Shown here one piece after another: positions 8,090 to 15,562 of a stretch of DNA of 38,596 bases. This DNA is from Prevotella sp. (GTDB lineage: Bacteria > Bacteroidota > Bacteroidia > Bacteroidales > Bacteroidaceae): the NCBI GenBank assembly GCA_022779305.1, contig JALFSW010000063.1, positions 1 to 38,596 of the forward strand, in the 5' to 3' direction. The notes under the pieces are model-generated. The model was given only the letters and a program-made list of their open reading frames with translations. It was not told the origin of the DNA and did not search any database. The position numbers were made by a program, and so were the translations under genes. Every line of letters starts with the position of its first letter. Position 1 is the stretch's first letter.

Positions 8090-9835
8090 ATGCAGAATAA
8101 TCAGGAACTCATTGCTCTATGCGAGCAAAAAGCAAATCAATGGCTCACCCCAGCCTTCGATGAAGAAACCCAAACTGCTGTTAAGGCAATGTTGGAAGCC
8201 GAAGACAAGGCAAATCTTATCGATAGTTTCTACAAAGACCTCGAATTTGGAACAGGAGGGCTGCGTGGAATCATGGGAGCAGGATCAAACAGGATAAACG
8301 TCTACACAGTAGGTATGGCAACACAAGGTTTTGCCAACTACCTCAAACAAAATTTCAAAGACCGCAAAGAAATAAGCGTGGTTGTTTGCCACGATTGTCG
8401 CAACAACTCAAGACTCTACGCTGAAACCGTTGCCAATATCTTTTCTGCCAACGGCATTAAAGTGTTCCTCTTTGAAGACCTTCGACCTACACCAGAATGT
8501 TCATTTGCTATTCGCCAGCTCAAGGCACAAGCAGGTGTGAACCTCACAGCCAGCCACAACCCACGCGAATACAACGGCTACAAAGCATATTGGGAAGATG
8601 GGGCGCAAGTGCTTGCTCCACACGATAAGGGTATTATCGACGAAGTGAATAAGGTGAAGATCGACGAGGTTAAATTTGAAGGAAACAAAGCCCTCATTGA
8701 AATCATTGGTGAAGAAATCGACAACATCTATCTCGACGCACTGAAATCTATCTGCATAGATCCAGCCGTTATCAAACGCCAACACGACCTAAAGATTGTC
8801 TACACACCTCTCCATGGCGCTGGTCGTGTGATGATCCCAGCAGCCCTCCGTTCATGGGGATTCGACAATATCCATTGCGTGGAAGAACAGATGATAAAAG
8901 ACGGCAACTTCCCTACTCTCGACCGACCTAACCCAGAAATTGCAGAAGCATTGACATTGGGACTTCGCGATGCTAAGGCGTTGGATGCCGACATCCTCAT
9001 GGCGTCTGACCCAGATGCCGACCGTGTGGGAATGGCTTGCAAAGACGACCGAGGTGAATGGGTGCTCATCAATGGTAACCAAACATGTTTACTCTATTTG
9101 TGGTATATCATCACTAACCGAAAAGCCGTTGGAAAGATGAAAGATACGGATTTCATCGTGAAAACTATCGTAACCACAGAAGTAATTGCAAAGATTGCCA
9201 ATAAACAAAAGATTGAAATGCGCGATTGCTACACTGGGTTTAAGTGGATCGCACGTGAGATTGCGATTTCAGAAGGTAAACAACAATACATTGGTGGTGG
9301 CGAAGAAAGCTATGGCTTCTTGGCAGAAGACTTTGTGAGAGACAAGGATGCAGTGAGTGCCTGCGCATTGTTGGCAGAAATTTGTGCCTATGCAAAGGAT
9401 CAAGGTAAGACGCTCTATGACATTTTGATGGACATTTATCTTGAATATGGCTTCAGCGAAGAATTCACTATCAATATCGAACGTCCAGGAAAAACAGGCG
9501 CAGACGAAATACAAGCCATGATGCGCAACTTCCGTGAGAATCCACCAAAAGAACTCGGAGGTAGCCAAGTGACTGTTTGGAAAGACTTCCAAACCCTCAC
9601 CGAAACTCTATCCGACGGAACTCATCGTCAATTGGATATGCCTGCAACGAGCAACGTATTGCAATGGTTCTGCGAAGATGGAACGAAAGTAAGCGTGCGC
9701 CCTTCTGGAACAGAACCCAAAATCAAGTTCTATCTTGAAATAAAAGACACACTTCCTTCAGCAGACGACTACAGAACATGTGTGGAGAAAGCACATTTGA
9801 AAATCAAAGAAATCGAACGTTCGCTCGCATTGTAA
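8090..9835 (+). CDS. Phosphoglucomutase / phosphomannomutase (alpha-D-phosphohexomutase)
   Basis: A 581-residue cytoplasmic enzyme that interconverts hexose 1- and 6-phosphates. All four family motifs are present: the phosphoserine loop TASHNP (153-158, Ser155), the metal loop DPDADR (307-312), the sugar-binding GGGEESYGF (402-410) and the phosphate-binding RPSGTEPK (537-544). The length and the extended N-terminal region fit the long Bacteroidetes/PGM2-like subgroup. Whether glucose or mannose phosphates are preferred cannot be read from sequence. The product could feed UDP-glucose to Ugd, encoded at 17180-18430. It is monocistronic, with a promoter box at 8054 and a strong terminator at 9926. 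Confidence 0.94.
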   Translation: MQNNQELIALCEQKANQWLTPAFDEETQTAVKAMLEAEDKANLIDSFYKDLEFGTGGLRGIMGAGSNRINVYTVGMATQGFANYLKQNFKDRKEISVVVCHDCRNNSRLYAETVANIFSANGIKVFLFEDLRPTPECSFAIRQLKAQAGVNLTASHNPREYNGYKAYWEDGAQVLAPHDKGIIDEVNKVKIDEVKFEGNKALIEIIGEEIDNIYLDALKSICIDPAVIKRQHDLKIVYTPLHGAGRVMIPAALRSWGFDNIHCVEEQMIKDGNFPTLDRPNPEIAEALTLGLRDAKALDADILMASDPDADRVGMACKDDRGEWVLINGNQTCLLYLWYIITNRKAVGKMKDTDFIVKTIVTTEVIAKIANKQKIEMRDCYTGFKWIAREIAISEGKQQYIGGGEESYGFLAEDFVRDKDAVSACALLAEICAYAKDQGKTLYDILMDIYLEYGFSEEFTINIERPGKTGADEIQAMMRNFRENPPKELGGSQVTVWKDFQTLTETLSDGTHRQLDMPATSNVLQWFCEDGTKVSVRPSGTEPKIKFYLEIKDTLPSADDYRTCVEKAHLKIKEIERSLAL

Positions 9836-9925
9836 CCCATCTGTCGGAAGACAAAGACCTAATAGCCTTTGCAACGCTCATTTGACATAATGCAAAGCGC
9901 ATAGACCCATGAAATCATCTTGATT

Positions 9926-9955
9926 TATAGGGATGCTCAAATGGGCATCCCTATA
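9926..9955 (+). terminator. Terminator of the hexomutase gene
   Basis: A perfect 11-bp stem (9926-9936 with 9945-9955), 8-base loop, then a short TTTAT tail, 90 bases after the stop. Between it and the element at 10029 I see nothing else. Confidence 0.7.
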
Positions 9956-10028
9956 TTTATAAGGAATAGCTATCCATAAGAAATCAAAGAATGGGTATTC
10001 AACCCATCTCCTGATTTCGCTATTAAAC

Positions 10029-10219
10029 CCAAATCGGTCATGTAGAAACCAAAGGGATTGCGTCTGATTATCTGTGCAGATTGTTTAGCGTTTTTTCGCA
10101 GATGTAGCGGGCTACTTCAAGAGAAAACGATAAACAAGCAGCCGATAAGCAGATGCAAGCCGTTGGGAAGTTAAAAATAAAATAAAAAGAAAACCCTAAC
10201 GGTCTAATGGTCGATTTGG
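10029..10219 (+). repeat. 191-bp miniature inverted-repeat element, copy C
   Basis: A complete copy ending 21 bases before the xseB ATG and pointing toward xseB. Internal stem arms CGTTTTTTC and GAGAAAACG pair with one G-U. The 7-base flanks (ATTAAAC, GGTAAAA) are not identical, unlike copies A and J. Confidence 0.9.
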
Positions 10220-10240
10220 GGTAAAAAGAAGAAAAAGAAA

Positions 10241-10444
10241 ATGGCAACAACAAAAAAAATGAACTACGAAGCTGCCTTGGCAGAAGTGGAGACCATCATC
10301 CGAAAGATGGACAACAACACATTGGGACTCGATGAAATGGTTGAAGAAGTACGCAGAGCAAAGAAACTTCTTGCATTTTGTAGCGAAAAACTGAAAAAAA
10401 CGGAAAAAGAAATAAAATCTGAGTTTTCTGAATCAGAATCTTAA
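10241..10444 (+). CDS. xseB: Exodeoxyribonuclease VII small subunit
   Basis: 67 residues, typical for XseB. The family signature is clear: NYEAALAEVETIIRKMDNN, then LDEMVEEVRRAKKLL and a charged helical C-terminus that forms a coiled coil around XseA. Exonuclease VII degrades single-stranded DNA to short oligonucleotides in repair. The large-subunit gene xseA, normally adjacent in Bacteroidales, is not in this window. Instead xseB sits alone between two directly repeated copies of the 191-bp element. Its TAA stop (10442-10444) lies inside the CTTAAAC target site of copy D. Confidence 0.93.
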   Translation: MATTKKMNYEAALAEVETIIRKMDNNTLGLDEMVEEVRRAKKLLAFCSEKLKKTEKEIKSEFSESES

Positions 10445-10446
10445 AC

Positions 10447-10637
10447 CCAATTCGGTCATTAGAGACCAAAGGGATTGTGACCGATTGTCTGTGCAGATTG
10501 TTTAGCGTTTTAGCGCAGATGTAGCGGGCTACTTCAAGAAAAAACGATGAACAAGATGCTGGCAAGCGGATGCAAGCCGTTGGGAAGTTAATAAATAAAA
10601 TAAAAAGGAAACCCTAACGGTCTAATGGTCGAATTGG
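10447..10637 (+). repeat. 191-bp miniature inverted-repeat element, copy D
   Basis: A complete copy directly after xseB, in the same orientation as copy C. The flanks CTTAAAC (10440-10446) and GTTTAAC (10638-10644) are near-duplicates of the target type. Its right end fuses into a second, short element (10645-10701), creating a long palindrome. It lies between convergent xseB and pepD. Confidence 0.9.
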
Positions 10638-10661
10638 GTTTAACCCAATTCGACCATTAGA
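10621..10661. repeat. 41-bp perfect palindrome at the junction of two element ends
   Basis: Arms of 20 bases (10621-10640 and 10642-10661) around a single central T. It is formed by the right end of copy D and an abutting inverted left end. Downstream, CATTAGAGACCAA (10655-10667) pairs with TTGGTCTCTAATG to about 10695, giving a second hairpin. Together they may act as a terminator for xseB and pepD. Confidence 0.8.
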
Positions 10662-10714
10662 GACCAAGGGGATTATGCCCGATTGGTCTCTAATGAACAA
10701 ATTAGTAAAAAAAT

Positions 10715-12166
10715 CTACTTGATGTTCTTCAAAATCGCAAGCAAGTGATCCCAAACCATTCCCACAGATGGAATGTGCAAACACTCCTCTGGTGTGTGAA
10801 CGTAGCGAAGCGTAGGACCAAAGCTCACCATATCCATATCTGGATATTTTTCAGAGAAAAGTCCACACTCAAGACCAGCATGAATACCCAATACAAGCGG
10901 TTTCTTTGAGAAAAGTCTTTCATACTCTTCCACTGCCACCTTTACCAATTCCGATTTAGGATTCATCTTCCACGCTGGATAACCATCGCTCTGCGAAACG
11001 TTTGCACCAGCCAATTCAAAACAAGCCTTGATAGCGTTTGCCATATTGCGGAGATTGCTCATTACGTTTGAACGTTGTGATGCAACCACGACCACTTCAT
11101 TTTCAGAACTTTGCACACTTGCCACGTTGCTTGATGTTTCAACCATATAAGCCAAAGCCTCATCCTGACAAGTTGTCAACGGACCATTGTCCATTGCCTG
11201 AACAGCCAAAATCAAATTACGAGCAACACGCTTTTCAATCACAGTTTGTGCATCGGCGCTGCCCAAGTTCCACACCATCGTAGGATCAGTTACGTGAAAT
11301 TCTTCCTCTACGCCTTTCGTAAAGTTGTTCCACATTGCCACCACGTCTTCTTTCTTATCGGCAGGAATAGCAAAAATAACCTTTCCGTCACGTGGAATAG
11401 CATTGTGCATCTTGCCCGAATTCCATTGTGCAAGTCGCAATTCCATCGTGTCTTGCACCATATAAAGAAAACGAGAAAGTATCTTGATGGCATTGGCACG
11501 CTTCTTATTAATATCATCACCAGAGTGACCACCAATCAATCCCTTCAAACTTGCTTCCATAAAGAACATGCCCGCAGGCGCATCTTCACGTTTAAAGTTA
11601 AACACCGAAGTAGTTGTAATACCACCTGCACAGCTCACAAAGATCTGACCTTCGTCTTCAGAATCAAGATTCACAAGATATTTGCCCGACATAAAGCCTG
11701 CTTCCAATCCGAAAGCACCCGTCAAACCCGTTTCTTCATCAACCGTGAAAAGACACTCAATAGGTCCGTGCTCAATATCATTAGCATCGAGCAACGCCAG
11801 TTCCATTGCCACACCGATGCCGTCATCGGCTCCAAGCGTAGTGCCTTTTGCCTTCAACCATTCGCCGTCAATATAGGTTTGAATAGGATCTGTAAGGAAA
11901 TTAAACTCTATATCTACCAATTTGTCGCACACCATATCCATGTGGCTCTGAAGAACCACAGTTGGCAGATGCTCCATTCCTTTTGTTGCAGGTTTAGAAA
12001 TCAAGACGTTGCCTGTTTTGTCTACCTTTGTTTCAAGCCCACGACTTTTACCAAACTCTTTCAAATACTCAATGATTTGTTCCTCATGCTTAGAAGGACG
12101 TGGAATAGCGTTTATTTTCGCAAAGTGCTCAAAAACGCTAATGGGTTTTAGTTCTACGTTTTCCAT
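10715..12166 (-). CDS. pepD: Cytosol non-specific dipeptidase (aminoacyl-histidine dipeptidase, M20)
   Basis: A 483-residue di-zinc peptidase of the M20 family, PepD type; it cleaves Xaa-His and many other dipeptides in the cytoplasm. Metal and catalytic residues are visible: SHMDMV (His75, Asp77), LGADDG (Asp115 bridging), DEETG (Glu144/Glu145), NLDSEDEG (Asp168) and HAGLECG near the end (His429). The length is normal. It is convergent with xseB across copy D. A -7 box TATCTTTG at 12240-12233 on the minus strand could drive it. In an asaccharolytic or peptide-using relative this would serve amino-acid nutrition, which is inference. Confidence 0.95.
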   Translation of the reverse strand: MENVELKPISVFEHFAKINAIPRPSKHEEQIIEYLKEFGKSRGLETKVDKTGNVLISKPATKGMEHLPTVVLQSHMDMVCDKLVDIEFNFLTDPIQTYIDGEWLKAKGTTLGADDGIGVAMELALLDANDIEHGPIECLFTVDEETGLTGAFGLEAGFMSGKYLVNLDSEDEGQIFVSCAGGITTTSVFNFKREDAPAGMFFMEASLKGLIGGHSGDDINKKRANAIKILSRFLYMVQDTMELRLAQWNSGKMHNAIPRDGKVIFAIPADKKEDVVAMWNNFTKGVEEEFHVTDPTMVWNLGSADAQTVIEKRVARNLILAVQAMDNGPLTTCQDEALAYMVETSSNVASVQSSENEVVVVASQRSNVMSNLRNMANAIKACFELAGANVSQSDGYPAWKMNPKSELVKVAVEEYERLFSKKPLVLGIHAGLECGLFSEKYPDMDMVSFGPTLRYVHTPEECLHIPSVGMVWDHLLAILKNIK

Positions 12167-12184
12167 TTTTTAATAAATTTTTAT

Positions 12185-12215
12185 TTTGATATCTTGCTGA
12201 TTTGTATTACCTTTG
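12185..12215 (+). promoter_or_regulatory. Promoter for the small membrane protein gene
   Basis: TTTG (12185-12188), 19 bases, TACCTTTG (12208-12215), about 32 bases before the ATG at 12247. A TTG at 12202 cannot be the start because it falls inside this promoter. Confidence 0.6.
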
Positions 12216-12232
12216 CGGAAAAATATCACTTG

Positions 12233-12240
12233 CAAAGATA
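12233..12240 (-). promoter_or_regulatory. Possible pepD promoter -7 box
   Basis: TATCTTTG read on the minus strand, about 67 bases before the pepD ATG. No clear -33 box is seen. Confidence 0.45.
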
Positions 12241-12246
12241 AATAAA

Positions 12247-12441
12247 ATGTTTGATACTCTATTATTCAGTGTGTTAATAATTGCTATTGCAGTGTTGCTC
12301 CTCTGCGTGAGGATAATCTTTCAAAAGGGTGGAACGTTTAAGTCACAACACATTCACGACAACGAACACCTACGAAAGAAAGGCATTCACTGCGTAATCG
12401 ATCAAGACAAAGAAGCACGCAAAGCAGGTAAGGCATATTAA
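12247..12441 (+). CDS. Small single-pass membrane protein, unknown function
   Basis: 64 residues: one hydrophobic helix (about 4-24) and a basic, hydrophilic tail with HLRKKGIHCVIDQDKEARK. The tail pattern (xxRKKGIxCxxxxDxEAR) is one I associate with a small conserved protein of Bacteroidales, but I know no function. It is followed 40 bases later by the OmpH-like lipoprotein gene and the two are probably co-transcribed. I chose the ATG at 12247 over the TTG at 12202, which would lie inside the promoter. Confidence 0.75.
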   Translation: MFDTLLFSVLIIAIAVLLLCVRIIFQKGGTFKSQHIHDNEHLRKKGIHCVIDQDKEARKAGKAY

Positions 12442-12481
12442 CGCAAACAGCCAATAAGCATCATAAAAACAGAATATAAAA

Positions 12482-13081
12482 ATGAAAAAAAAAATTGGAA
12501 CATTGCTCATTGCTGCAATGGGCATTGGCTTGAGTTCTTGCAATAATCAACCTCAAGCAAACGATAGTAAAAACGAAACCAACAAGAAAGAAACTGCTAC
12601 CAAGAGCGCAGACGGACAAAAAATTGTCTACGTAGAAATTGACTCTATCATGAGTCAATACACCTATTGGCAAGAAATCACAAAGACGATGAAAGCCAAA
12701 GAAGCCAACATCCAAAAGACTTTGGCTAAGAAACAACAAACCATACAGCAAGCTGCTGCTAAATTCCAACAAGATTTGCAAGCCAACAAATACACACAAG
12801 CACAGGCACAACAAATCCAAGCCAGCATCCAAAAACAAGCACAAGATGCTGAAGCACTTCAAATCAGACTCGGAAACGAATATCAAAACGAGGTAGCTAA
12901 ATATAACAAGGCGCTCTCTGATAGCGTACACAACTACCTGAAACTCTATAATAAGGATAAAAAATATGCTATGATCATTGCCAAGAGCGGCGATAATATC
13001 CTTTATGCAGACCCAAGTTGCGACATCACTGATGAAGTAATCAAAGGCATGAATAAAGCTTATAAAGGAACAAAGAAATAA
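12482..13081 (+). CDS. OmpH/Skp-like periplasmic chaperone, lipoprotein form
   Basis: 199 residues with a lipoprotein signal (LSSC, Cys20). A low-complexity linker is followed by a Skp/OmpH-like domain: a beta strand IVYVEIDSIMSQY (about 49-61), a long Gln/Lys-rich coiled-coil tentacle (about 65-150), and a closing KYAMIIAKSGDNILYADPSCDIT segment that is typical of the family. Skp binds unfolded outer-membrane proteins in the periplasm. Here the lipid would anchor it in a membrane. Other periplasmic folding factors (PpiD/SurA-like) are encoded at the far end of the window. Confidence 0.85.
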   Translation: MKKKIGTLLIAAMGIGLSSCNNQPQANDSKNETNKKETATKSADGQKIVYVEIDSIMSQYTYWQEITKTMKAKEANIQKTLAKKQQTIQQAAAKFQQDLQANKYTQAQAQQIQASIQKQAQDAEALQIRLGNEYQNEVAKYNKALSDSVHNYLKLYNKDKKYAMIIAKSGDNILYADPSCDITDEVIKGMNKAYKGTKK

Positions 13082-13100
13082 GGCATGTTCTAAAAATGCC
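13082..13100 (+). terminator. Weak terminator of the OmpH-like gene
   Basis: GGCAT (13082-13086) pairs with ATGCC (13096-13100), followed by CTAAAAATTTT. The stem is short, so this is a weak call. Confidence 0.3.
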
Positions 13101-13123
13101 CTAAAAATTTTGCAAGTTTATCC

Positions 13124-13149
13124 CCAGATCGGTCATGAGACAGATTTGG
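13124..13149. repeat. 26-bp minimal derivative of the miniature element
   Basis: Little more than the two ends: CCAGATCGGTCATGAGACAG followed by ATTTGG. It forms a small hairpin between convergent genes. Confidence 0.5.
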
Positions 13150-13199
13150 GGTAAATACTTTCATAAGGGTGAGCAAACATCAAAGATGATTGTATAAAC

Positions 13200-13301
13200 C
13201 CAATTCAGTCATTAGACCCGCCTATAGTGTTCTTTTTCTTTTAACCCAAATCGGTCATTAGACCGCCTATAGTGTTCTTTTTCTTTTAATGACCGAATTG
13301 G
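13200..13301. repeat. Tandem fragment plus 56-bp derivative of the miniature element
   Basis: An end-containing block of about 46 bp (from 13200, CCAATTCAGTCATTAGACCC) is repeated almost identically from 13246. It shares the CCTATAGTGTTCTTTTTC segment and then closes with the inverse end at 13301. Only the second block has both ends. It lies ten bases past the stop of the HemG-HemD gene. Confidence 0.65.
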
Positions 13302-13310
13302 GATAAAAGG

Positions 13311-15482
13311 TTATTCCATCTCGTCTTTCCAGCGTTGAAGATTTTCTGAAAAAGCTGCAAAGGAATGGAATTCTTTTGAAACAAAGTCGACACTTAGTCC
13401 GCTTTCTTTCGCACACTTTGCCGTATAAGGACCAAAACAAGCCACTTCAGGACGCTTTATAGCTTGATTTTTAAACAATTTTCCTTTGAGAACACCTTGA
13501 TAGACTTGTGCTTCAGCCCCACTCGTTAGCGCAACAAGGTCTAACCCTACGCTCAATAAAGTTGCCACACGCTCCAAAACCGCTTCACGCGCCCTACGTG
13601 TGAGATAAACTGGCACACAAACCACCTCCATATTCGTTTGCTTCAAAGCCGAAAGGAAATCTGGGACAGTACTCGGCTCTGTCATTCCTTCGGTTTTCGG
13701 GGTCAAAACGGCTATCCGTTTCTCGGCTATCTTTGCATCACTCGCAAGACTTCTCACCACGCCCATTAAGCTGGATTCTCCATCAACAAAACACGATTTC
13801 ACTCCCAACACATGCTCTAAATACTCGCCATCTTTCCCTATCGCAATATATCCAAGCTGTGAAGGAAGTTTAACGGAATTTCGCTTGAGTCCCTCTGCCA
13901 CGGCGTCAATGGCACGCCTACTTGCAAACAACACATAATCAAAGGTTGCTATGTTCTTCAGAAAATCATCCAGCAAACCATCGTCTGTCTTCAATTCTGT
14001 TTCAATTAGTGGTAAGACAATTGGTTCAAACCGTTGCCCATTCTTCAGCGACACCGCTTTCAAGGCTTCAGAAAAACGCTGCGCATAATTCTCGGGAGCC
14101 GTAACAAGCACCGTCAAACGGCGATTTCTTATCTGTTGAGCAACATCAGCAGCTTGCTTAATTCTGTCGCCCATCCCAATACCATCCCGAAGATTTCCTG
14201 CAATGTGGAGTGTGGGATAGGCTTGTTCCACTTCTGTAATAGCATTGAGACGTTCCTCGGTGTTTGCCAGATACTGCGGGATGGCTCTTTCATGGCGAAA
14301 AATCCTTACTACGTCGGGCGTTGTGCCTTGTGGATATTTCAACATCGTATGCAAAGATTGCATCACAATTGTTTTCAACTCCTCATCAGATTTCTCTAAA
14401 TAGTCGGTGTGGCGCATGCCACCTAAGAAATAGGCATAATTCGCTCCTCCCTTGGGCGCACGTTCAGCAAAACAAGCCGATGGCATGAGCACACCTAAAA
14501 CTTCCTTTCCCTCCTTTGAGGGAACAAGTCCACCAAAAGCACGCCATTCCACTGTTCCCGTTTCTTGCATTCCCACCCCAATTTCAATCACTGGGGCATA
14601 ATAAAGGTTATCAAGTGCTTTGCGCTGTGATTGTCGTAAGAACGACAATAAGGCAGGAAGTTCGTAAGACGGACAAGCCGTAACCACCTCGTCGGCTATC
14701 ACTTCTCCCCCATCCCAAGTTGCTTTCCATCCTTCCTTTAAAGGAGTGATGTGCAGCCCATCGCACGACAAGGAGATACGTTCACGTCCAATACTATCTG
14801 CCAACGCTTCGGTGAGCTTTCCAAAACCTCCTTTGACAGAAAAAACTTCCTTCGTAGCCCTACGCTCTCTGACGGTTTTGGGTTGCTTTGCCATGGCAAT
14901 AGCTCCACGAATGAAGCTCCCATAACGTTGCTCCAAACGATAAAGACGCGGCAAAGCCCAACGTGTGGGCAAGGTGTAGGGGTCGCTTGCATAGACGCCA
15001 GAAAGAAAAGGGTCTACGGCATAATCTACCAATGATTTACCTAATCTCCGTTCTGCCAACTCTCCCACCGTTTCATTCGGATTGTTGCCTTTCTTTCGGA
15101 AGGGTTCAAGGAGCAAACCAAATTTGTCTTTAAGCGTAAAAAGTGGTGTACGCAAACCGCTTACAATCCCAGAGGGCAATGCGTGAAACCGAGTGCCTTT
15201 CCAAATGAGCCGCACTTTGCTACCTGCGTCGGCTCGTTCCAAGACGCAACGATCGCCTAAATAATCGAAAAGCTCTGCAACTTCAGGATATTTAATCGTA
15301 CCCGTACTTGGTCCTTCTTCCATGACAAACCCTTCTGCATGACAAGTTTGCATCAGCCCACCAATACGATTTGTCTTTTCCAACACTTCTACATCATATC
15401 CATAACGCTGCAGATGAAAAGCACAGGTCAAGCCCGTAAGCCCTCCGCCAATAACTATTATACTCCGCTTTCGTTGTATCAT
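13311..15482 (-). CDS. Protoporphyrinogen oxidase (HemG/HemY type) fused to uroporphyrinogen-III synthase (HemD)
   Basis: One 723-residue frame contains two haem enzymes. Residues 1-453 are an FAD-dependent protoporphyrinogen oxidase: dinucleotide-binding GGGLTG (12-17), an acidic ribose ligand near Glu35, and the C-terminal FAD motif GNLRDGIGMGDRI (429-441). Residues 456-723 look like uroporphyrinogen-III synthase: LTVLVTAPENYAQRF at the start, FDYVLFASRRAIDAV, VALTSGAEAQVY and ACFGPYTAKCAKESG, the two-lobe HemD pattern. The first enzyme makes protoporphyrin IX; the second cyclises hydroxymethylbilane four steps earlier. A fusion of non-consecutive steps is unusual. hemN lies immediately upstream (80 bases), so they form a haem operon. 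The HemD half is called from pattern and could be degenerate. Confidence 0.88.
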   Translation of the reverse strand: MIQRKRSIIVIGGGLTGLTCAFHLQRYGYDVEVLEKTNRIGGLMQTCHAEGFVMEEGPSTGTIKYPEVAELFDYLGDRCVLERADAGSKVRLIWKGTRFHALPSGIVSGLRTPLFTLKDKFGLLLEPFRKKGNNPNETVGELAERRLGKSLVDYAVDPFLSGVYASDPYTLPTRWALPRLYRLEQRYGSFIRGAIAMAKQPKTVRERRATKEVFSVKGGFGKLTEALADSIGRERISLSCDGLHITPLKEGWKATWDGGEVIADEVVTACPSYELPALLSFLRQSQRKALDNLYYAPVIEIGVGMQETGTVEWRAFGGLVPSKEGKEVLGVLMPSACFAERAPKGGANYAYFLGGMRHTDYLEKSDEELKTIVMQSLHTMLKYPQGTTPDVVRIFRHERAIPQYLANTEERLNAITEVEQAYPTLHIAGNLRDGIGMGDRIKQAADVAQQIRNRRLTVLVTAPENYAQRFSEALKAVSLKNGQRFEPIVLPLIETELKTDDGLLDDFLKNIATFDYVLFASRRAIDAVAEGLKRNSVKLPSQLGYIAIGKDGEYLEHVLGVKSCFVDGESSLMGVVRSLASDAKIAEKRIAVLTPKTEGMTEPSTVPDFLSALKQTNMEVVCVPVYLTRRAREAVLERVATLLSVGLDLVALTSGAEAQVYQGVLKGKLFKNQAIKRPEVACFGPYTAKCAKESGLSVDFVSKEFHSFAAFSENLQRWKDEME

Positions 15483-15499
15483 TTTTTATCGAGTTAAAA

Positions 15500-15561
15500 C
15501 TAAATCGGTTGTCAGACCGTTAGGGTTTGCATTTTATTTATTCACTTCCCAACCGAATTGG
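15500..15561 (-). repeat. 62-bp derivative of the miniature element, copy F
   Basis: Read on the minus strand it keeps the left end, then jumps at CGG directly to TTGGGAAGTGAATAAATAAA and the right end. Flanks GTTAAAA (15493-15499) and GTTAAAT (15562-15568) match at 6 of 7 bases. It lies between hemN and the hemG-hemD gene, with the hemN stop inside one flank. Confidence 0.75.
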
Positions 15562-15562
15562 G

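Noticed and set aside
11246..12151. A 301-residue plus-strand open frame.
   Set aside because: It is antisense to pepD, which has all its M20 metal motifs; the product is Cys/His-rich without any domain.
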